In this document: positions 5,589 through 7,889 of the stretch, in pieces
Layout: every line of letters begins with the position of its first letter
Numbering within the stretch: the first letter of the stretch is position 1
Assembly (NCBI GenBank): GCA_007130745.1
Contig: SLRW01000047.1
Span: forward strand, 1 to 7,889
Length of the DNA stretch: 7,889 nucleotides
Direction of reading: 5' to 3'
From: Gammaproteobacteria bacterium
GTDB taxonomy: Bacteria > Pseudomonadota > Gammaproteobacteria > UBA5335 > SLRW01
Made by a program: the position numbers and the translations under genes
The notes under the pieces: model-generated
What the model saw: only the letters and a program-made list of their open reading frames with translations
Told to the model about the DNA's origin: nothing
The model's database searches: none

Positions 5589-7355
5589 TCAGGCGCAGAA
5601 TTTTTGCCAGGCATGGTCCGGATGAGGCGGAATAGTCAATCGGGTGCGGGTCCATGCCCCGGTGAAGTTAGCCACAAAGCGCTGCCAGTCCAGCGGTTCG
5701 GTGACGGCAGCATGCAGCTCGCTGAGGGCAGGGCATTTGAGGACCATGCGCACGATTTCGACCTGGCGTTGGAATTCATCGCCGTGGGTGTCCGGGATCA
5801 GGGGGTTGAATGCGCCGGGGAATTCAGCGGGGTCTGGCTGGCTGTCTTCGGCAGTGATCATGGCCGCCAGCCATACCACAGGCAGTGATTTTTTGTGTCC
5901 AGCCTTGCGGGGAAAGAAACTCAGGCTCGGGGTTACTTCCATACGGGCGGTTATGTGATGGGCCAGCCCCAGCGCGTCAATGACGTGCCAGTCAGGCCCC
6001 AGTGCATAGGGCGGCAGCCCCAGTACCCTGGCGCTGATGCCGGGCAGCCGCAGGTAGGGCCCCGGGGTGGCACTTTCTATTGGTTGAAAACGCATGCCCA
6101 GCACAACATCAGCATGGAAACCACCTGCGCGTTCAAGCCGCTGCTGTCGAAGACTCTGTTGGCCCCAGCCGCGTGTTTCAATCAACACATGGTTATGTGT
6201 GGGGAGCACAACCATGTCTGTTATTTGGGGTGGCGGGGGGCGAAGACTGATGGCGCTTGCCAGTGCCCAGGGGACGATTAATACAGCCAGCGCGTGTGTA
6301 CGAGCCAGGGGGATTATGGCCACCGGCAAGGCCAGGGCATAGAAAGCCGGCAGTAACAGTCGCCCGTGCAACCAGTCGCCGCCGATGACGGTGATATAGA
6401 GCGCCTGGAGCAGGCCGGCGATTACAAATACCCCTGCAACAGCCAGCGCCCGGTGTGCCCGCTGTTGCCAGAGCCCCCATACCAGTGGCAGGTAGGCGCC
6501 CATAAGCAGGATCAGCAAAGCCAGCCACAGCCAGTAGGTGTTGGCGAAATCAAGCAGGTATAGCCAGCCTTCGGCCCAGTAGATATCGGCAGCATCCTTG
6601 GTCAGTGCCGGATTGGGGACCAGCGAGCCGTAATAGCCCATGCGGAATATCTGATAGCTCACGGGGATCAACCCGGCGGCGAGCAATGTGAGTAACCGGT
6701 CACGCCAGCTGTCCTGCCGCCACTGCAACAACAAAACCGTGGCAATAAAAAGCGCGCTGAAAAGCGCCAGCTCCGGGCGCACCAGCCAGCCCAGACCAAT
6801 CAGCATTGCGGCGGGCCATGTCAGGCGGGATGCATCCCTGGCCCAGCAAGCCAGTACGTACAGGCAGGCGCCGAGCCAGCCCAGGACCAGCCCGGTTTCC
6901 ATGCCACTGCTGGCAAAGCGCCAGGCAACAAACACGCTCAGGGGGAGCAGGATGCCGAAAGGCAGCAGCAGGGCGTCCGGTTGATACAGGCGTATGATTT
7001 TGGCCGCACCTGCCATGGCCAGGGCCAGCCCACCCACGCTCAGGGCGATACCGAGCAATACGGCCAGCCATTCAAGGCGCAGGGGGATGGCGAGATCTGC
7101 AAGTACGAGCAGGGCCTGCCAGAGCGCGCTGCTGAAGGCCTCGACACGTTCACCTGCGTTGAATACGGGGCCGTTGCCGCGGGTAATCTGGTCGACTATA
7201 CGCAAAAAGATATAGCCGTCATCAACAATCCAGCGGTTGCGCCAGCCAAGCCACGCAAAAATGATCAGGGGCGTGACAAGCAAGCCGCATTGCAGTATTG
7301 ATCTGTTGCGCCCCCCAAGTTCACGCAACACTCTCAGCCAGGTTGCATCCTGCAC
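5589..7355 (-). CDS. GT-C fold membrane glycosyltransferase, AftB (arabinofuranosyltransferase)-like
   Basis: A 588-residue protein starting at GTG 7355, chosen because GAGGA (7363-7367) lies 7 bases upstream. About 11-12 hydrophobic segments span residues 22-371, followed by a roughly 215-residue soluble C-terminal part expected to be periplasmic. After the first helix comes VDDGYIFLR, whose D45/D46 fit the acidic catalytic pair in the first outer loop of GT-C enzymes. Then come FNAGERVEAFSSALWQ (65-80), SGMETGL (150-156), LVRPE (191-195), YYGSLVPNPALTK (241-253) and GGDWLHGRLLLP (325-336). In the C-terminal part, IDALGLAHHITAR (459-471) and AGHKKSLPVVW (485-495) recall the D..GL...AR and GH.K..P..W patterns I associate with mycobacterial AftB and its bacterial relatives. 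Such enzymes use polyprenyl-phosphate sugars as donors and act on the outer face of the membrane. AftB adds terminal arabinofuranose. The sugar used here is not predictable. It precedes paralogue 2 in a probable operon and is divergent from paralogue 3. Confidence 0.5.
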   Translation of the reverse strand: MQDATWLRVLRELGGRNRSILQCGLLVTPLIIFAWLGWRNRWIVDDGYIFLRIVDQITRGNGPVFNAGERVEAFSSALWQALLVLADLAIPLRLEWLAVLLGIALSVGGLALAMAGAAKIIRLYQPDALLLPFGILLPLSVFVAWRFASSGMETGLVLGWLGACLYVLACWARDASRLTWPAAMLIGLGWLVRPELALFSALFIATVLLLQWRQDSWRDRLLTLLAAGLIPVSYQIFRMGYYGSLVPNPALTKDAADIYWAEGWLYLLDFANTYWLWLALLILLMGAYLPLVWGLWQQRAHRALAVAGVFVIAGLLQALYITVIGGDWLHGRLLLPAFYALALPVAIIPLARTHALAVLIVPWALASAISLRPPPPQITDMVVLPTHNHVLIETRGWGQQSLRQQRLERAGGFHADVVLGMRFQPIESATPGPYLRLPGISARVLGLPPYALGPDWHVIDALGLAHHITARMEVTPSLSFFPRKAGHKKSLPVVWLAAMITAEDSQPDPAEFPGAFNPLIPDTHGDEFQRQVEIVRMVLKCPALSELHAAVTEPLDWQRFVANFTGAWTRTRLTIPPHPDHAWQKFCA

Positions 7356-7362
7356 ACCAGGT

Positions 7363-7367
7363 TCCTC
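7363..7367 (-). promoter_or_regulatory. strong Shine-Dalgarno deciding the GTG start of the glycosyltransferase
   Basis: On the minus strand GAGGA is followed by 7 bases and then GTG at 7355, giving near-ideal spacing. It supports the GTG start over internal methionines, which would remove the first helix. Confidence 0.5.
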
Positions 7368-7426
7368 GTTCGGGTCTCAAACGTCTACTTTTGCTTGCCC
7401 TGATGAACAGGATGCCGGGTCGGAAC

Positions 7427-7443
7427 CCTGCATGCAGGCATGC
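7427..7443. repeat. palindrome CCTGCATGCAGG with tandem GCATGC
   Basis: CCTGCATGCAGG (7427-7438) is fully self-complementary, and GCATGC occurs at 7430-7435 and again at 7438-7443. It lies in the predicted untranslated leader of the glycosyltransferase, about 13-30 bases after the predicted transcription start. It could be a regulator site or RNA structure; neither is shown. Confidence 0.5.
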
Positions 7444-7462
7444 AAAATTTTTTGTTTGCCAG

Positions 7463-7492
7463 ATCATATAGCGACACATCCGGTGTTGCCAA
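7463..7492 (-). promoter_or_regulatory. candidate sigma70 promoter for the glycosyltransferase operon
   Basis: Read on the minus strand, TTGGCA (7487-7492) and TATGAT (7463-7468) each match consensus at 5 of 6 positions and are separated by 18 bases. Transcription would start near 7456, leaving a leader of about 100 bases before the GTG at 7355. It is the best promoter-like signal in the window and would also drive paralogue 2 if the genes are co-transcribed. Confidence 0.5.
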
Positions 7493-7614
7493 TCCCGGGA
7501 ATGCCCCCTGCGCCGGCATGTTAGACTGCTTGTGGTCGGATAGAAGCTGTTCCGCGAGCCGGCGGCGGGGGTTTCCGTGGTGTGTAGTCATACTGTTGCA
7601 TGCCAGAGTTGAGT

Positions 7615-7619
7615 GGGAG
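7615..7619 (+). promoter_or_regulatory. Shine-Dalgarno of paralogue 3
   Basis: GGGAG ends 7 bases before the ATG at 7627. This favours that start over an internal in-frame ATG at 7672, which has no comparable site. Confidence 0.5.
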
Positions 7620-7626
7620 TGCACTG

Positions 7627-7889
7627 ATGGAAAAAACCGACGGCGATTCATCACCGGCGCACACATCCGGCATGCCTGTGCGCTTTTCCCGTTTTGTACT
7701 TCATGTGTTTGCCCTCAGCGGGCTGGTGCTGGCACAGCCGGTGTACAGCTGGATATCGGCGCAACCGCAGTTTCTTATTGCCCACGGCGCGCGGGGGCCT
7801 GAGCTGGCCCTGGTCGTGGCGGTGCTCAGCTTCATATTCCCGCTTTTGCTGATAGCGGCGGTCCTGCCCGGCCGGTTGCTGGGAAGGCG
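7627..7889 (+). CDS. membrane-anchored AP-superfamily enzyme, N-terminal fragment (paralogue 3, cut by window)
   Basis: 87 codons are visible from the ATG at 7627 to the right edge, with no stop. After a hydrophilic lead (residues 1-20) the sequence RFVLHVFALSGLVLAQPVYSW aligns without gaps to paralogue 1 (VFVLHVFTLCGFALAQPLYNW) and to the equivalent part of paralogue 2. The following ISAQPQFLIAHGARGPEL is nearly the same as ISAQPEFLVAHGAGWPEL of paralogue 2. A second hydrophobic segment begins near residue 60. The catalytic domain lies outside the window, so its activity, and whether the gene is intact, cannot be judged. By homology it should be a five-helix membrane-anchored alkaline-phosphatase-superfamily enzyme of about 700 residues. 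It diverges from the glycosyltransferase and shares the 7356-7626 control region with it. Confidence 0.5.
   Translation, partial: MEKTDGDSSPAHTSGMPVRFSRFVLHVFALSGLVLAQPVYSWISAQPQFLIAHGARGPELALVVAVLSFIFPLLLIAAVLPGRLLGR

Larger units (their letters stand above)
7356..7626. other. divergent intergenic region between glycosyltransferase and paralogue 3
   Basis: These 271 bases must hold promoters for both the minus-strand glycosyltransferase and the plus-strand third paralogue. Open frames that cross it on both strands (for example 7440-7802 plus and 7385-7666 minus) conflict with the strongly supported paralogue 3 frame or with the promoter, and look like chance. Visible elements are a minus-strand promoter (7463-7492), a 12-base palindrome with GCATGC repeats (7427-7443), an A/T tract at 7444-7456 and the Shine-Dalgarno of paralogue 3. 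No good plus-strand promoter was found. Confidence 0.5.

Noticed and set aside
7486..7527. TTGCCA (7486-7491) with TAGACT (7522-7527) as a plus-strand promoter for paralogue 3
   Set aside because: The elements are 30 bases apart, far outside promoter spacing, and no better -35 is present for the -10-like hexamer.
7440..7802. 120-codon plus-strand frame and 93-codon minus-strand frame (7385-7666) across the right intergenic region
   Set aside because: The plus frame overlaps the start of paralogue 3 in another reading frame. Both cross promoter and Shine-Dalgarno signals and have compositionally odd, unrecognised translations.

Overview
This 7.9-kb window comes from a GC-rich bacterial chromosome. 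I infer a Gram-negative gammaproteobacterium-like host from codon use, the sigma70-like promoter and the protein families. That is a judgement from style, with no marker gene to confirm it. No RNA gene, mobile element, CRISPR array or phage feature is visible.

Layout, left to right: (1) positions 1-940, minus strand: a phytanoyl-CoA dioxygenase (PhyH)-like 2-oxoglutarate/Fe(II) oxygenase whose 3' end runs off the left edge. (2) 941-1207: a divergent intergenic region. (3) 1208-3319, plus: a 704-residue membrane protein with five predicted transmembrane segments, an alkaline-phosphatase/sulfatase-superfamily domain and a small C-terminal beta-rich domain. (4) 3332-5494, minus: a full-length paralogue of (3), convergent with it, the two stop codons separated by only 12 bases. 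(5) 5589-7355, minus: a 588-residue GT-C type membrane glycosyltransferase resembling mycobacterial AftB. It lies 94 bases upstream of (4) and is probably co-transcribed with it. (6) 7356-7626: a second divergent intergenic region with a good minus-strand promoter. (7) 7627-7889, plus: the first 87 codons of a third paralogue of (3), cut by the right edge.

The main result is three paralogous membrane-anchored alkaline-phosphatase-superfamily enzymes packed around one lipid-linked-sugar type glycosyltransferase. In the two complete paralogues the residue at the sulfatase formylglycine position is threonine, not cysteine or serine, and the CxPSR signature is absent. Their architecture (five N-terminal membrane helices followed by an extracytoplasmic domain) is that of phosphoethanolamine and glycerophosphate transferases (EptA, LtaS types). 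The likeliest reading is a periplasmic pathway that builds and decorates a surface glycan: the GT-C enzyme adds a sugar, and the paralogues add or remove phospho-substituents or act on phospho-linked donors. The substrate cannot be read from sequence. The PhyH enzyme is cytoplasmic and transcribed away from the others, so its involvement is uncertain.
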